The translations under genes and the position numbers were made by a program. A stretch of DNA of 64,000 nt from the NCBI GenBank assembly GCA_963729215.1, contig CAVSND010000023.1, positions 186,001-250,000 of the forward strand, read 5' to 3'. This DNA is from CAVQJU01 sp963729215 (GTDB taxonomy: Bacteria; Acidobacteriota; Vicinamibacteria; Vicinamibacterales; CAVVIG01). Below the pieces are notes generated by a model. The model was given only the letters and a program-made list of their open reading frames with translations, did no database searches and was not told the origin of the DNA. Of the stretch, positions 34,178 to 42,766 are shown in pieces; the first letter of the stretch is position 1; each line of letters starts with the position of its first letter.

Positions 34178-35890
34178 ATGAGGGAAGCCAGGCGGATTGC
34201 GTGGGTTGCGCTCGCGGGTTTCATCGCGGCTCAAGGGGCTTCACCGATCCTGGTTCACGGGGCCGCTGACACGCGGGCCCTGTCCATTCTTCAATCGGAG
34301 CTGCAGCGCAACTTCCAGACGCTGAAGCAGCAGGACGCGCCCGCATACTTCATCAGCTACACCCTGCACGACACCCGATCGACGCGGCTGTCGGCGTCCT
34401 TTGGCGCGCTCGATCGAAACGACGAGTCGCACAACCGCTTTGCCACCGTCGAAGTGCGGGTCGGCGACTACGATCTGGACAACACCCATCCGATCCGCGG
34501 TGATTCACGCGCCATGGGCCCGCGCCTTGCCCGGGTCGCGCTGCCGCTCACCGACGACGAGCAGCCGATCCGCCTGGCGCTGTGGCGCGCGACCGATCGC
34601 ACGTTCAAGCAGGCGAGCGAAGCCCTCATCCGCGTCAAGACCAACGTCGCCGCGAAGGTCAAGGAAGAGGATCCGTCCCCGGATTTTTCGCGCGAGGACC
34701 CGCAGACCTACACGGGCGACACTGCCAGCTATTCGCTCGACACGAAAGCGTGGGAAGGGCGCCTCCGGCGGATCTCCGCGCCGTTTGCCGAGGACGCGCT
34801 CGTATTCCGGAGCAACGTCTCGCTGTCGGTCGACGTCGACAATCGCTATTACACCAACAGCGAAGGCGCTCAGATCGTGACCGGCGACATCGCCTGCCGT
34901 CTGTTCATTCAGGCCGTGACGAAGGCCGACGACGGGATGGAGCTGCCGCTCTACCAGAGCTACTTCGCCAGCTCGCCGTCGGGATTGCCGGACGAGAAAC
35001 AACTGATCGCCGACTCCCGCGCCATGATCGACATGCTCGGCCGTCTGCGGAAGGCGCCGCTCGTCGATCCGTATTCGGGTCCCGCGATTCTGTCGGGCCG
35101 CGCGGCCGGCGTCTTCTTCCACGAAATCTTCGGACATCGTGTGGAGGCCAACCGCCAGCGGAACGCCGACGATGGGCAGACGTTCGGCAGCAGGGTCGGG
35201 CAGCCGGTGCTGCCGTCGTTCCTGAGCGTCGTGTTCGATCCGACGTTGCGGAAACTCGGCAACGTCGAGCTCATGGGTCACTATCTGTACGACGACGAGG
35301 GCGTCAAAGCCCGGCGTGTGACGGTCGTGGACAAGGGCATCCTGAAGACATTCCTCGTGGATCGCGCGCCGGTCAAGGGCTTCGCCCGGTCGAACGGCCA
35401 CGGCCGCGCCGAGGCTGGATTTGTGCCGGTGTCGCGCCAGTCGAACCTCGCCGTCGAATCGAGCCGGAGCATGTCCACCGAGAAGCTTCTGGATATGCTG
35501 CGGGATGAAGCACGCAAGCAGGGCAAGCCCTTCGGCCTGCTGTTCGACAACATCGAGGGCGGATTCACCAACACGGGCCGGGGATCGGCGAACGCGTTCA
35601 ACGTCCTGCCGAACGTGGTGTTCAAGGTCTACACGGATCCGTCCCGGCAGCCCGAGCTTGTCCGAGGCGTGGATCTCATCGGCACGCCGCTCGCGGCGTT
35701 CGCGAAAATCGTCGCGACCGGCGACAAGGCGGACGTGTTCAATGGCGTCTGTGGCGCCGAGAGCGGCGGCGTCCCGGTCTCGGCCTCGTCGCCATCGCTG
35801 CTCGTGAGCGAGGTCGAGGTGCAGAAGAAGGCGCAGTCGCAGGAGCCGTTGCCGATTCTTTCGGCGCCGAAAGCGATGGGGAAGTCCTGA
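34178..35890 (+). CDS. Exported TldD-like metalloprotease
   Basis: 570 residues with a signal peptide, unusual for the classical cytosolic TldD. The catalytic motif HEIFGH is at 315-320 (GRAAGVFFHEIFGHRVEANR), and the family Cys525 lies in GVCGAESGGVPVSASS. Other TldD blocks are YTNSEGAQIVTGDIACRLFI and ARSNGHGRAEAGFVPVSRQS. TldD pairs with an inactive partner (TldE/PmbA) to cleave unfolded peptides. The next gene, one base on, encodes such a partner. The pair is probably periplasmic. Confidence 0.87.
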   Translation: MREARRIAWVALAGFIAAQGASPILVHGAADTRALSILQSELQRNFQTLKQQDAPAYFISYTLHDTRSTRLSASFGALDRNDESHNRFATVEVRVGDYDLDNTHPIRGDSRAMGPRLARVALPLTDDEQPIRLALWRATDRTFKQASEALIRVKTNVAAKVKEEDPSPDFSREDPQTYTGDTASYSLDTKAWEGRLRRISAPFAEDALVFRSNVSLSVDVDNRYYTNSEGAQIVTGDIACRLFIQAVTKADDGMELPLYQSYFASSPSGLPDEKQLIADSRAMIDMLGRLRKAPLVDPYSGPAILSGRAAGVFFHEIFGHRVEANRQRNADDGQTFGSRVGQPVLPSFLSVVFDPTLRKLGNVELMGHYLYDDEGVKARRVTVVDKGILKTFLVDRAPVKGFARSNGHGRAEAGFVPVSRQSNLAVESSRSMSTEKLLDMLRDEARKQGKPFGLLFDNIEGGFTNTGRGSANAFNVLPNVVFKVYTDPSRQPELVRGVDLIGTPLAAFAKIVATGDKADVFNGVCGAESGGVPVSASSPSLLVSEVEVQKKAQSQEPLPILSAPKAMGKS

Positions 35891-35891
35891 C

Positions 35892-37565
35892 ATGCGTGTG
35901 ACGTCCCGCTCGACGGCCCTGATGGCCCTGATAGCCCTGTCGCTCCTGCTCTCATCGTCTGCGCGCGCGCAGGAGTCGGTGATTATGTCGGCGCTTCGCG
36001 ACGAGCTGACGCGATCGATGGCCGACATGCGGATGAAGGGCGAGCCGGCGCCCTATTACATCGAGTACGAGATCGACGACATTTCCTCGATGCGTGTAAT
36101 TACGAGGCTCGGCGGCATCGTGGACGACCTCTCGGATCACTCGCGGACGCTGCGGGTGCAGGTGCGCGTCGGCGACTACACGTTCGACAGTTCGCGATTT
36201 GTCACGCAGGATCGCGGCGCGGGCGCAGGGGCGAGCACGACGATTCCGCTCGACGACAACTACGACGCCATCCGGCGCGAGGTGTGGCTGGCCACCGACG
36301 CGGCCTACAAGCGGGCGGTCAGCGTGTTTGCGAAGAAGAAGGCGGCGTTTCAGAATCGCGCGGCCACGGATCAGATCCCCGATTTCTCGCGCGAGACGCC
36401 CCTGCAGATGGTTTTGCCGGTCGCGACGCCCTCACCCACGGATCGCAAATGGATCGATCGCGCCAGGCAGCTGTCGGCGGTTTTCGTAGGCAGCCCCGAA
36501 CTGGAGTCGTCTGAGGTCTGGCTGTCCGAAGCGCACGGCACCAGTTTTTATGTCAACAGCGAAGGATTCAAGGTCGTCACCCCCGTCTCGACGGCGTACC
36601 TGCGGATCTCGGCCGAGGCCCGGGCCACCGACGGCATGACCGTGCCGGAGGTGTTCGCCGCGGTCGAGAGCCGCTTCGAGGATTTGCCGCCGATGGCCGA
36701 GCTCCTGAAACGTGCCACCGAAGTGGCGGTTCGGGTGAAAGCGCGGCGGGCAGCACCGGTCGGGGAGGAGTTCACGGGCCCGCTGCTGATTGAGGCGGAG
36801 GCCAGTGCCGAGCTGCTGCGTCAGACGCTCGCGCCCCTCATGCTGGCGCGCCGGGCGCCCGACGCCGAGAATCCCCGGTTCGCGCAAGGCCAGGCTCAGG
36901 CGACGCCGTTTCTCTCACGCATCGGGCTGCGCGTGCTCTCCGAGTCGTTTTCCGTGAGCGACACGCCATCGCTCAAGGAGTTCGACGGGCATCCCGTCGC
37001 GGGCGCCTACGTTGTGGACGACGAGGCGGTGCCGGCGAAAGACGTGACCCTGGTCGAGAAAGGCCGTCTCGTCACCCTGCTGACGAGCCGGACGCCGCAG
37101 AAGAACCTGCCGCAGTCGAACGGTCACGGACGCAGCGGCAGCGTGCAGGCGGGCGTCTTCCAGGTGCGAAGCACGCAGGCCAGCCCCGCGTCCTCGCTGA
37201 AGGCGAAGTACCTGGATCTGTTGAAAGCGCAGAACAAGACGTACGGTTACATCGTGCGGCGCGTCGCCGCCCCGGGCGACGTCGCCGGCGGCGGCCCGGG
37301 CGGCCCCGTCATCCTGGAAGCCGCGAAGGTCATGCTCGACGGCAGCGAAGAGCCGGTTCGCGGCCTGCGTTTCGGCAGCGTGCCGTCAACCGCGTTCAGG
37401 GACATCCTGGAGGCCTCAGAAGAGAGAGTCCTTCATAACTATCGCGTGGACGCCGGCACGGCCGCCTCGATCATCGCGCCGAGTCTCATCTTCGAAGAGC
37501 TGGAACTGCAGCGAACCCGCGAGATCGTGCAGAAACCCCCGGTGGTGCCGCCACCGGCGCAGTAA
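35892..37565 (+). CDS. Exported TldE/PmbA-like partner, no HExxxH
   Basis: 557 residues with a signal peptide (LLLSSSARAQ). It is a paralogue of the preceding protein: YYIEYEIDDISSMRVITRLG and VRVGDYTFDSSRFVTQD match VRVGDYDLDNTHPIRGD there, and SNGHGRSGSVQAGVFQVRST matches SNGHGRAEAGFVPVSRQSNL. Where the metalloprotease has HEIFGH this one reads LLRQTLAPLMLARRA, so the zinc site is lost. That is the TldE/PmbA type. It starts one base after the upstream stop, so both subunits are made together. Confidence 0.83.
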   Translation: MRVTSRSTALMALIALSLLLSSSARAQESVIMSALRDELTRSMADMRMKGEPAPYYIEYEIDDISSMRVITRLGGIVDDLSDHSRTLRVQVRVGDYTFDSSRFVTQDRGAGAGASTTIPLDDNYDAIRREVWLATDAAYKRAVSVFAKKKAAFQNRAATDQIPDFSRETPLQMVLPVATPSPTDRKWIDRARQLSAVFVGSPELESSEVWLSEAHGTSFYVNSEGFKVVTPVSTAYLRISAEARATDGMTVPEVFAAVESRFEDLPPMAELLKRATEVAVRVKARRAAPVGEEFTGPLLIEAEASAELLRQTLAPLMLARRAPDAENPRFAQGQAQATPFLSRIGLRVLSESFSVSDTPSLKEFDGHPVAGAYVVDDEAVPAKDVTLVEKGRLVTLLTSRTPQKNLPQSNGHGRSGSVQAGVFQVRSTQASPASSLKAKYLDLLKAQNKTYGYIVRRVAAPGDVAGGGPGGPVILEAAKVMLDGSEEPVRGLRFGSVPSTAFRDILEASEERVLHNYRVDAGTAASIIAPSLIFEELELQRTREIVQKPPVVPPPAQ

Positions 37566-37755
37566 GTGCACACGCCGCGTTTGATTTCCCTATTTGGATG
37601 ACGCGGTTGCACGTACAGATACGAATCCGCCTCCGGCCGCACGGAGATTCCCGCTTGTTGCGGCCGTTTTAGGACTTCCTTCTCCAAACTGCACGGAAGT
37701 ACGGCCATACTGCGAAGACCGTTGTCTTGCTGAACACGCAGCCGCCATACCGCTC

Positions 37756-38667
37756 ATGAAGATCCTGGTTGCCGACGACGATCCGATCTCCAGAAAAGTG
37801 ATCCGGACCTGCCTGGAGGACGCCGGCCACGACGTCATCGAAGCCCACGACGGCGCGGAAGCGCTCGAGATGATTTCCCGGGCCGACAGCCCGCGGCTGC
37901 TGGTGCTCGATCGGACGATGCCGCACGTCGACGGCATGGATGTGTGCCGCGCGATCAGGAAAAAGGCCCTCGAGCCGGACGTGTACATCGTCCTGCTCAC
38001 CGGCCGCGGCGAACGCGAGGACATCGTCGAAGGGTTCGAGGCCGGGGCCGACGATTACATGACCAAGCCGTTCGACGTCAGCGAGCTCCGGGCGCGCGTA
38101 CGGACCGGCGCGCGCATCGTCGAGCGGCAGACGGAGCTGATCGCGGCCCGCGAGCAACTCCGGTCCGAGGCCATGTACGACTCGCTGACGGGACTGCTCA
38201 ACCGATCGGCGTTCTTCGACATCTTCGGGAAGGAAGTATCGCGCGCCGAGCGCTACGAAACGCCGCTCGCGCTGATCATGGCCGATCTCGATCACTTCAA
38301 GGAGACGAACGACCGCTACGGGCACGTGGCCGGCGACATCGTGCTCGAGGAGACGGCGCGCCGCCTGCGCACGTCGCTGCGCGTGTCCGATTCAATCGGC
38401 CGCTACGGCGGCGAGGAGTTTGTGATTGTGGCTCCGGGCTGCACGGTGAACGCGGCGGCGCTTCTGGCCGAGCGCTTTCGCCTGTGCATCGCGTCGACGG
38501 CCATCACCGTGCCGGACGACAGCATCTTCGTGACGATGAGCTTCGGCGTCGCGGGGACGGACGACATGAAGACGGCCGACGACCTGCTGCGCGCGGCGGA
38601 CGATGCGTTGTATCGAGCGAAGCACAGCGGCAGGAACCGGGTGAAGAGCGCGGAGAAGGTCGGATAA
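37756..38667 (+). CDS. Response regulator with GGDEF diguanylate cyclase output (PleD-like)
   Basis: 303 residues. The receiver (1-120) has acidic residues at 8-9, phospho-acceptor Asp52 (LLVLDRTMPHVDG) and Lys104 (MTKPF). A short coiled linker leads to the GGDEF domain with GGEEF at 218-222 and an RxxD inhibitory site (RVSD, 209-212) five residues ahead. It makes c-di-GMP from two GTP upon phosphorylation, with product inhibition. In this window it is the only complete cyclase, set against the HD-GYP and several PilZ proteins. A longer frame to 37594 is open, but the start at 37756 begins at MKILVADDD. Confidence 0.9.
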   Translation: MKILVADDDPISRKVIRTCLEDAGHDVIEAHDGAEALEMISRADSPRLLVLDRTMPHVDGMDVCRAIRKKALEPDVYIVLLTGRGEREDIVEGFEAGADDYMTKPFDVSELRARVRTGARIVERQTELIAAREQLRSEAMYDSLTGLLNRSAFFDIFGKEVSRAERYETPLALIMADLDHFKETNDRYGHVAGDIVLEETARRLRTSLRVSDSIGRYGGEEFVIVAPGCTVNAAALLAERFRLCIASTAITVPDDSIFVTMSFGVAGTDDMKTADDLLRAADDALYRAKHSGRNRVKSAEKVG

Positions 38668-38677
38668 TAGCCAGACC

Positions 38678-39574
38678 ATGCCATCTGGCCCGGGAGCGCG
38701 GCGCGGGCTGATCGCAACCATCGTCATCGGTGCTGTTCTGTTCGCCGGGCAGGCCGGGGGTGCGGGAGCGGCGGTCAGCGTCGAGGTTGCGGCGCGTTCG
38801 GTCAGGCCGGGAGAGCTCGTCGTCCTGACGATCACGGACGCGCGGGCGACCGCCGTCGATGTTCGTGTCTTCGGCCGGTCGACGCGTGCCTATTCGCTGC
38901 GAACGGGGATCTGGCAGGCGCTCGTGGGGATCGATCTCGATCAGAAACCTGGCACGTACACGGCGGCTGTCGAAGCGCGCGCGGGCGCGGAGATCGCCAG
39001 GGGCGCTGCGACGCTGGCTGTGCGCCCGCGAACCTTTCCGACACGCACGCTGCGTGTGGACGCGGACTTCGTGAACCCGCCGGACGCGCTGACCGAACGG
39101 ATCCGGAGCGAAGCGGCGCTCATCCGCGACGTCACCGGGCACTCGGATGCGGAGCGCTTGTGGCACACGCCGTTTGTGCGTCCGGTGCCTGATCCCGCGA
39201 ACAGCCGATTTGGCACGAGGAGCGTGTTCAACGGCGAAGTCCGCCGTCCCCATGGCGGCGCGGATTTTCTGAGCGCGGCGGGAACGGTGGTGCATGCCCC
39301 CAACGCCGGGCGGATCGTGGTGGCGAGGGATCTGTTCTTCACCGGGAACACGGTGATCATCGACCACGGCCTGGGCGTCGTTTCGCTGCTCGCCCATCTG
39401 TCGTCGATGGACGTGGGCGAAGGGCAGATGGTGTCCGCTGGCGAAGTCGTGGGGCGCGTCGGGGCCACCGGGCGGGTGACTGGTCCCCATTTGCACTGGG
39501 GGATCACCGTGGCCGGAGCGCGTGTTGACCCGCTGTCAGTTCTTGCCCTCGTGGGAATTCAGCGAGACAAGTAG
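38678..39574 (+). CDS. M23 (LytM-type) peptidase, exported
   Basis: 298 residues with a signal peptide (to about AGGAGA, residue 31). The N-terminal half is an Ig-like beta domain (VSVEVAARSVRPGELVVLTI). The C-terminal M23 domain has both zinc motifs: HGGADF after RFGTRSVFNGEVRRP and HLHWGI after GATGRVTGP. NTVIIDHGLGVVSLLAHLSS completes the family pattern. It cuts cell-wall peptide cross-links or helps activate amidases in the periplasm. It begins 10 bases after the GGDEF gene. Confidence 0.87.
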   Translation: MPSGPGARRGLIATIVIGAVLFAGQAGGAGAAVSVEVAARSVRPGELVVLTITDARATAVDVRVFGRSTRAYSLRTGIWQALVGIDLDQKPGTYTAAVEARAGAEIARGAATLAVRPRTFPTRTLRVDADFVNPPDALTERIRSEAALIRDVTGHSDAERLWHTPFVRPVPDPANSRFGTRSVFNGEVRRPHGGADFLSAAGTVVHAPNAGRIVVARDLFFTGNTVIIDHGLGVVSLLAHLSSMDVGEGQMVSAGEVVGRVGATGRVTGPHLHWGITVAGARVDPLSVLALVGIQRDK

Positions 39575-39624
39575 TTTTGATACAGTAATTTAGCTATAGG
39601 ACGCGATTTAGGTTGACTATAACT

Positions 39625-39642
39625 AGACTGACGTGTCAGTCT
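39625..39642. promoter_or_regulatory. Perfect inverted repeat, probable TetR operator
   Basis: AGACTGAC-GT-GTCAGTCT, eight-base perfect arms with a two-base centre, ending just before the start of the TetR gene. This is the size and position expected for an autorepressor site. No protein-binding data can be seen. Confidence 0.6.
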
Positions 39643-39647
39643 TGTGC

Positions 39648-40268
39648 GTGGCCAAGAAACGAGTCCTTTTCGCCCCTGACGCCAGACGCCGCCAACTTCT
39701 GACCGCCGCCACAGCCGTCTTCGCCCGGCGTGGCTATCGCGCCGCCGGCATCTCCGACATCGTCAGCGAGGCCGGCGTCGCGCGCGGGACCTTCTACCTC
39801 TACTTCGAAAGCAAAGCGCAGGTGTTCCTGGCCATCGCCGACGATTTCTACGATCGCCTCGAGATGGCCATCGCGGGAAGCGGCGCGGGCTTGCCGACCA
39901 ACTCGACCGACGGCCGTTCCTTTCTTCGGGCGAGCTTCCATCGCTGGTTCGAGTTCTTCCATCTTCACCGGCTGGCCGCGACCGTGATGCTCAAGGAAGG
40001 CGCCGCCATCGATCCGCGGTTCGATCGGGGCATCGCCGAGCTCCGGCAATCGGCATATACGCATTTCGCGGAGCGCGTCCGCCGCTTTCAGCAGGTGGGC
40101 ATGCTGCGCCCTTCGCTCTCGCCTGACATCGTCGCGCATCTGCAGGTAGGGATGTTCGAGGAACTCGTCAAGGCGTTCGTGTTGAACACCGAGCATCCGG
40201 ACATCGACGGCCTCGCCGATCAGATGGCGGATTTCGAGTGGAACGGGGTGCGGCCATCGGCCGCTTGA
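39648..40268 (+). CDS. TetR-family transcriptional regulator
   Basis: 206 residues from the GTG at 39648 (MAKKRVLFAP). An upstream GTG at 39633 lies inside the palindrome and is less likely. The HTH is canonical: RRQLLTAATAVFARRGYRAA, GISDIVSEAGVARGTFYLYF. The ligand domain (FHRWFEFFHLHRLAATVMLK) is of the TetR type with a helical pocket. The likely targets are its own promoter through the palindrome and the twin exported genes that follow 18 bases later. Confidence 0.85.
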   Translation: MAKKRVLFAPDARRRQLLTAATAVFARRGYRAAGISDIVSEAGVARGTFYLYFESKAQVFLAIADDFYDRLEMAIAGSGAGLPTNSTDGRSFLRASFHRWFEFFHLHRLAATVMLKEGAAIDPRFDRGIAELRQSAYTHFAERVRRFQQVGMLRPSLSPDIVAHLQVGMFEELVKAFVLNTEHPDIDGLADQMADFEWNGVRPSAA

Positions 40269-40286
40269 TCGCATTCAGGAGGATGT

Positions 40287-40800
40287 ATGCGCGTGCTTGT
40301 TTGTCTTGCCGTCATCGCGATCGGATCGGCGGCTGCGCCCGCCGCGGCGCAATCCGCGCCGGACTTTTCCCAGCTGCACGTCAACGTGGGAGACAAGGTG
40401 TACGTCACGGACATGACGACCGGCGTCGAGGTGAGCGGACCGCTGACCTCGCTCTCGGCGACGGAGCTGGCGATTAACGGGCACATGTTTGCACCGGCGC
40501 CCGGCCTGAAGATCGAGAAGGCTGGCGATCCGATCTGGGACGGAACGCTCATCGCGGCAGGCCTCGGCACGCTCGCGGGGACGACGGTCGGTTCCGAGGC
40601 GTGCCTCCATCACTCGTTGTGGCCATGTGCCATATCGGGCGCCCTCAGCTACGGGCTGATTGGCGCGCTCATCGACAGCCTGCACAAGGGGCGCACCGGC
40701 ATCTACAAGAGTCCGTCTGAGTCCCCCCGCGGCGTCGCTTCGCCTGGTGCCCCTGGCTGATTCCCGGCGGAAGGGTGTCGTGCTGGCGCTTGCCTTCTGA
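40287..40800 (+). CDS. Exported protein, tandem paralogue 1, frameshifted near the end
   Basis: Signal peptide (MRVLVCLAVIAIGSAAAPAA), then SAPDFSQLHVNVGDKVYVTD and TTGVEVSGPLTSLSATELAI, and a glycine-rich membrane-like segment (LGTLAGTTVG, LSYGLIGALIDSLHKGRTGI). Read as is, it stops at 40760. Moving one frame on after the C6 run at 40723-40728 gives RLVPLADSRRKGVVLALAF, ending at 40800, which matches the end of paralogue 2 (RLVPRIDHTRKTGALAFAF). I therefore join them. AGGAGG lies five bases before the ATG. The function is unknown; the N-terminal part resembles a small SH3-like or LSm-like fold. Confidence 0.68.
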
Positions 40801-40835
40801 GTCGGCGTCCGGGCGGCGCCTGTAGGGAGGACGGC

Positions 40836-41351
40836 ATGCGCGTACTGATCTATCTTGTCTGGTTCACCGCGTCGTTGCCTGCGATTGCCGGAGCGCAAAG
40901 TGGGCAGAGCGCGCCGGATTTTTCTGCGCTTCACGCAGGAATCGGCGACACCGTTTTCGTGACGGACCGGAGCACCGGAGTCGAGGTCAGCGGGCCGATC
41001 GGCGCGCTGACGGACACGCGGCTTGCGATCAACGGGTATTCGTTCACGCCGGGCCCCGTCCTCACGATCGCGCGCCGCGGCGATTCGATCTGGAACGGCG
41101 CTGCCGTGGGTTTCGCTCTGGGCGCTCTTGCCTTGTACCCGGTCGTTCCGGAAACGTTCGTGCCGCAGGGCGGGTGCTTTCGCGTCAACAACGGTCTGAT
41201 GTGGGGCGCAATCGGCGCGCTCATCGACTACGCGCACGAGGGCCGGACGACAATCTACAAGGGTTCACGCCGTTTTCCTCCAGGCTCCGCGCGGCTTGTG
41301 CCCCGGATCGATCACACACGCAAGACGGGCGCTCTGGCGTTTGCCTTCTGA
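40836..41351 (+). CDS. Exported protein, tandem paralogue 2
   Basis: 171 residues. Signal peptide, then SAPDFSALHAGIGDTVFVTD and STGVEVSGPIGALTDTRLAI, co-linear with paralogue 1, and the same WGAIGALIDYAHEGRTTIYK segment. GGGAGG precedes the ATG. The two copies are 36 bases apart and follow the TetR gene, which may control both. It is not recognised as a named family. Confidence 0.72.
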   Translation: MRVLIYLVWFTASLPAIAGAQSGQSAPDFSALHAGIGDTVFVTDRSTGVEVSGPIGALTDTRLAINGYSFTPGPVLTIARRGDSIWNGAAVGFALGALALYPVVPETFVPQGGCFRVNNGLMWGAIGALIDYAHEGRTTIYKGSRRFPPGSARLVPRIDHTRKTGALAFAF

Positions 41352-41417
41352 GGCCTGCTGTCTCCGCGCGAATGAGGAACCGGCCCGCGCTCTCCCGCGT
41401 ATAATCACCATCTCTTG

Positions 41418-41852
41418 ATGCAATTGTTCGAATGGCCTGCCCTGGCCTGGCTGGCGCTGGCGATCGTCGCCGGGATCGTCGAGATCTCGTCGCCTCACTT
41501 TGGATCGGTGTTCGTCAGTGCGGCTGCGCTGGTCGCCGCCGTCGTCGCGGCTTCGTCGGGTGGGCCGCTCCTCCAGATCGTCACGTTTGCGTTCGTCATC
41601 GTCGGCTCCTTTGCCGTGCTGCGGCCATGGTTCGTGGCGCGTGCGGGCGGGCGCGGCATCCCGTCGCGCACGCAGCAACTCGTCGGCAGAGACGGGGTCG
41701 TGACGCACGAGATCGATTCGACGACAGGCGCGGGCCGCGTGAACGTGGGCGGCGAGGATTGGGCGGCGAAAAGCGCCGGGCCCCTGACGATCGGCACGCG
41801 CGTGCGTGTCACAGGCGCTGACGGCATTGTTCTCGAGGTAACGCGCACATGA
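41418..41852 (+). CDS. NfeD-like membrane protein
   Basis: 144 residues. Two or three transmembrane helices in the first 75 residues (LAWLALAIVAGIVEISSPHF, VFVSAAALVAAVVAASSG, IVTFAFVIVGSFAVLRPWF) are followed by an OB-fold tail (LVGRDGVVTHEIDSTTGAGR, GEDWAAKSAGPLTIGTRVRV). This is the short NfeD form without the protease part. NfeD works with Band-7/SPFH proteins in membrane quality control. Its stop overlaps the Band-7 start (ATGA). An ATG at 41418 is used in preference to the TTG before it. Confidence 0.85.
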   Translation: MQLFEWPALAWLALAIVAGIVEISSPHFGSVFVSAAALVAAVVAASSGGPLLQIVTFAFVIVGSFAVLRPWFVARAGGRGIPSRTQQLVGRDGVVTHEIDSTTGAGRVNVGGEDWAAKSAGPLTIGTRVRVTGADGIVLEVTRT

Positions 41853-42760
41853 TTGTCTTTTTCTTCGTCGTGGCGCTCTTCCTGCTGATCGTCCTGATGA
41901 AATCGATCAAGATCGTTCCGCAGAAGCAGGTGAAGATCATCGAACGCCTCGGCAAGTACCACGGCACGGCCGAGGCCGGCCTGAACGTCATCCTCCCGTT
42001 CGTCGACTCGGTGCGCAACACCATCGACATGCGCGAGCAGATCACGAAGATCGAGCCGCAGCCCGTCATCACGCGCGACAACGTCACGATGGAAGTGGAC
42101 GCGGTCATCTACTTTCTCATCGTCGATCCCGTCCGCGCGACCTACGAGGTGCAGAACCTCGGCTGGGGGCTCGAGCAGATGACGCTGTCGGCGCTCCGGA
42201 ACGTGATTGGTCAGCTCGATCTCGATCACACCTTGTCGTCACGCGACAGCACCAACACGCAGCTGCGCGCCGCGCTCGACACCGCGACCCAGCAGTGGGG
42301 CGTGAAGGTGATGCGCATCGAGCTCAAGAACATCAGCCCGCCGGAAGAAATCCGCCTGACGATGGAAAAGCAGATGACGGCCGAGCGGACGCGCCGCGCC
42401 GTCGTCACGACCGCAGAGGGCGAGAAGTCGTCCGCGATCCTCAGGGCCGAGGGGCAGAAGCAGGCGCTGATCGTCAACGCGGAAGGATCGAAGCAGGCGG
42501 CGATTCTGGCCGCCGAAGGTCAGGCCGAGGCGCGGCTGCGCGTGGCACAGGCCGAGGCGCAGGCGATTCAGGTGGTGGCGGAGGCCATCGGCGGCGCGGG
42601 CAATCCGGCGCAGTACCTGATCGCGCAGCGGTATCTCGAATCGCTCAGCGCCATCGCCGCCGGCGCGCAGAAACTCGTGTTCATGCCGTATGAAGCCAGC
42701 GGTGTCATGGCGTCGCTCGGCGGAATCCGCGAATTGCTCAGGGCCGAGCCGGCAAAATAG
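41849..42760 (+). CDS. SPFH/Band-7 protein (QmcA/stomatin-like)
   Basis: 303 residues. An N-terminal membrane anchor (MIVFFFVVALFLLIVLMKSI) is followed by the Band-7 domain (KIVPQKQVKIIERLGKYHGT, QPVITRDNVTMEVDAVIYFL, GQLDLDHTLSSRDSTNTQLR) and a long helical coiled coil (EGSKQAAILAAEGQAEARLR). It forms membrane scaffolds and partners with NfeD, here made from the same message with a four-base overlap. Confidence 0.9.
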   Translation: MIVFFFVVALFLLIVLMKSIKIVPQKQVKIIERLGKYHGTAEAGLNVILPFVDSVRNTIDMREQITKIEPQPVITRDNVTMEVDAVIYFLIVDPVRATYEVQNLGWGLEQMTLSALRNVIGQLDLDHTLSSRDSTNTQLRAALDTATQQWGVKVMRIELKNISPPEEIRLTMEKQMTAERTRRAVVTTAEGEKSSAILRAEGQKQALIVNAEGSKQAAILAAEGQAEARLRVAQAEAQAIQVVAEAIGGAGNPAQYLIAQRYLESLSAIAAGAQKLVFMPYEASGVMASLGGIRELLRAEPAK

Positions 42761-42766
42761 GAGAGT

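Noticed and set aside
34505..36028. 507-codon minus-strand frame opposite the TldD-like gene
   Set aside because: Arg/His-rich shadow that spans two real genes on the other strand.
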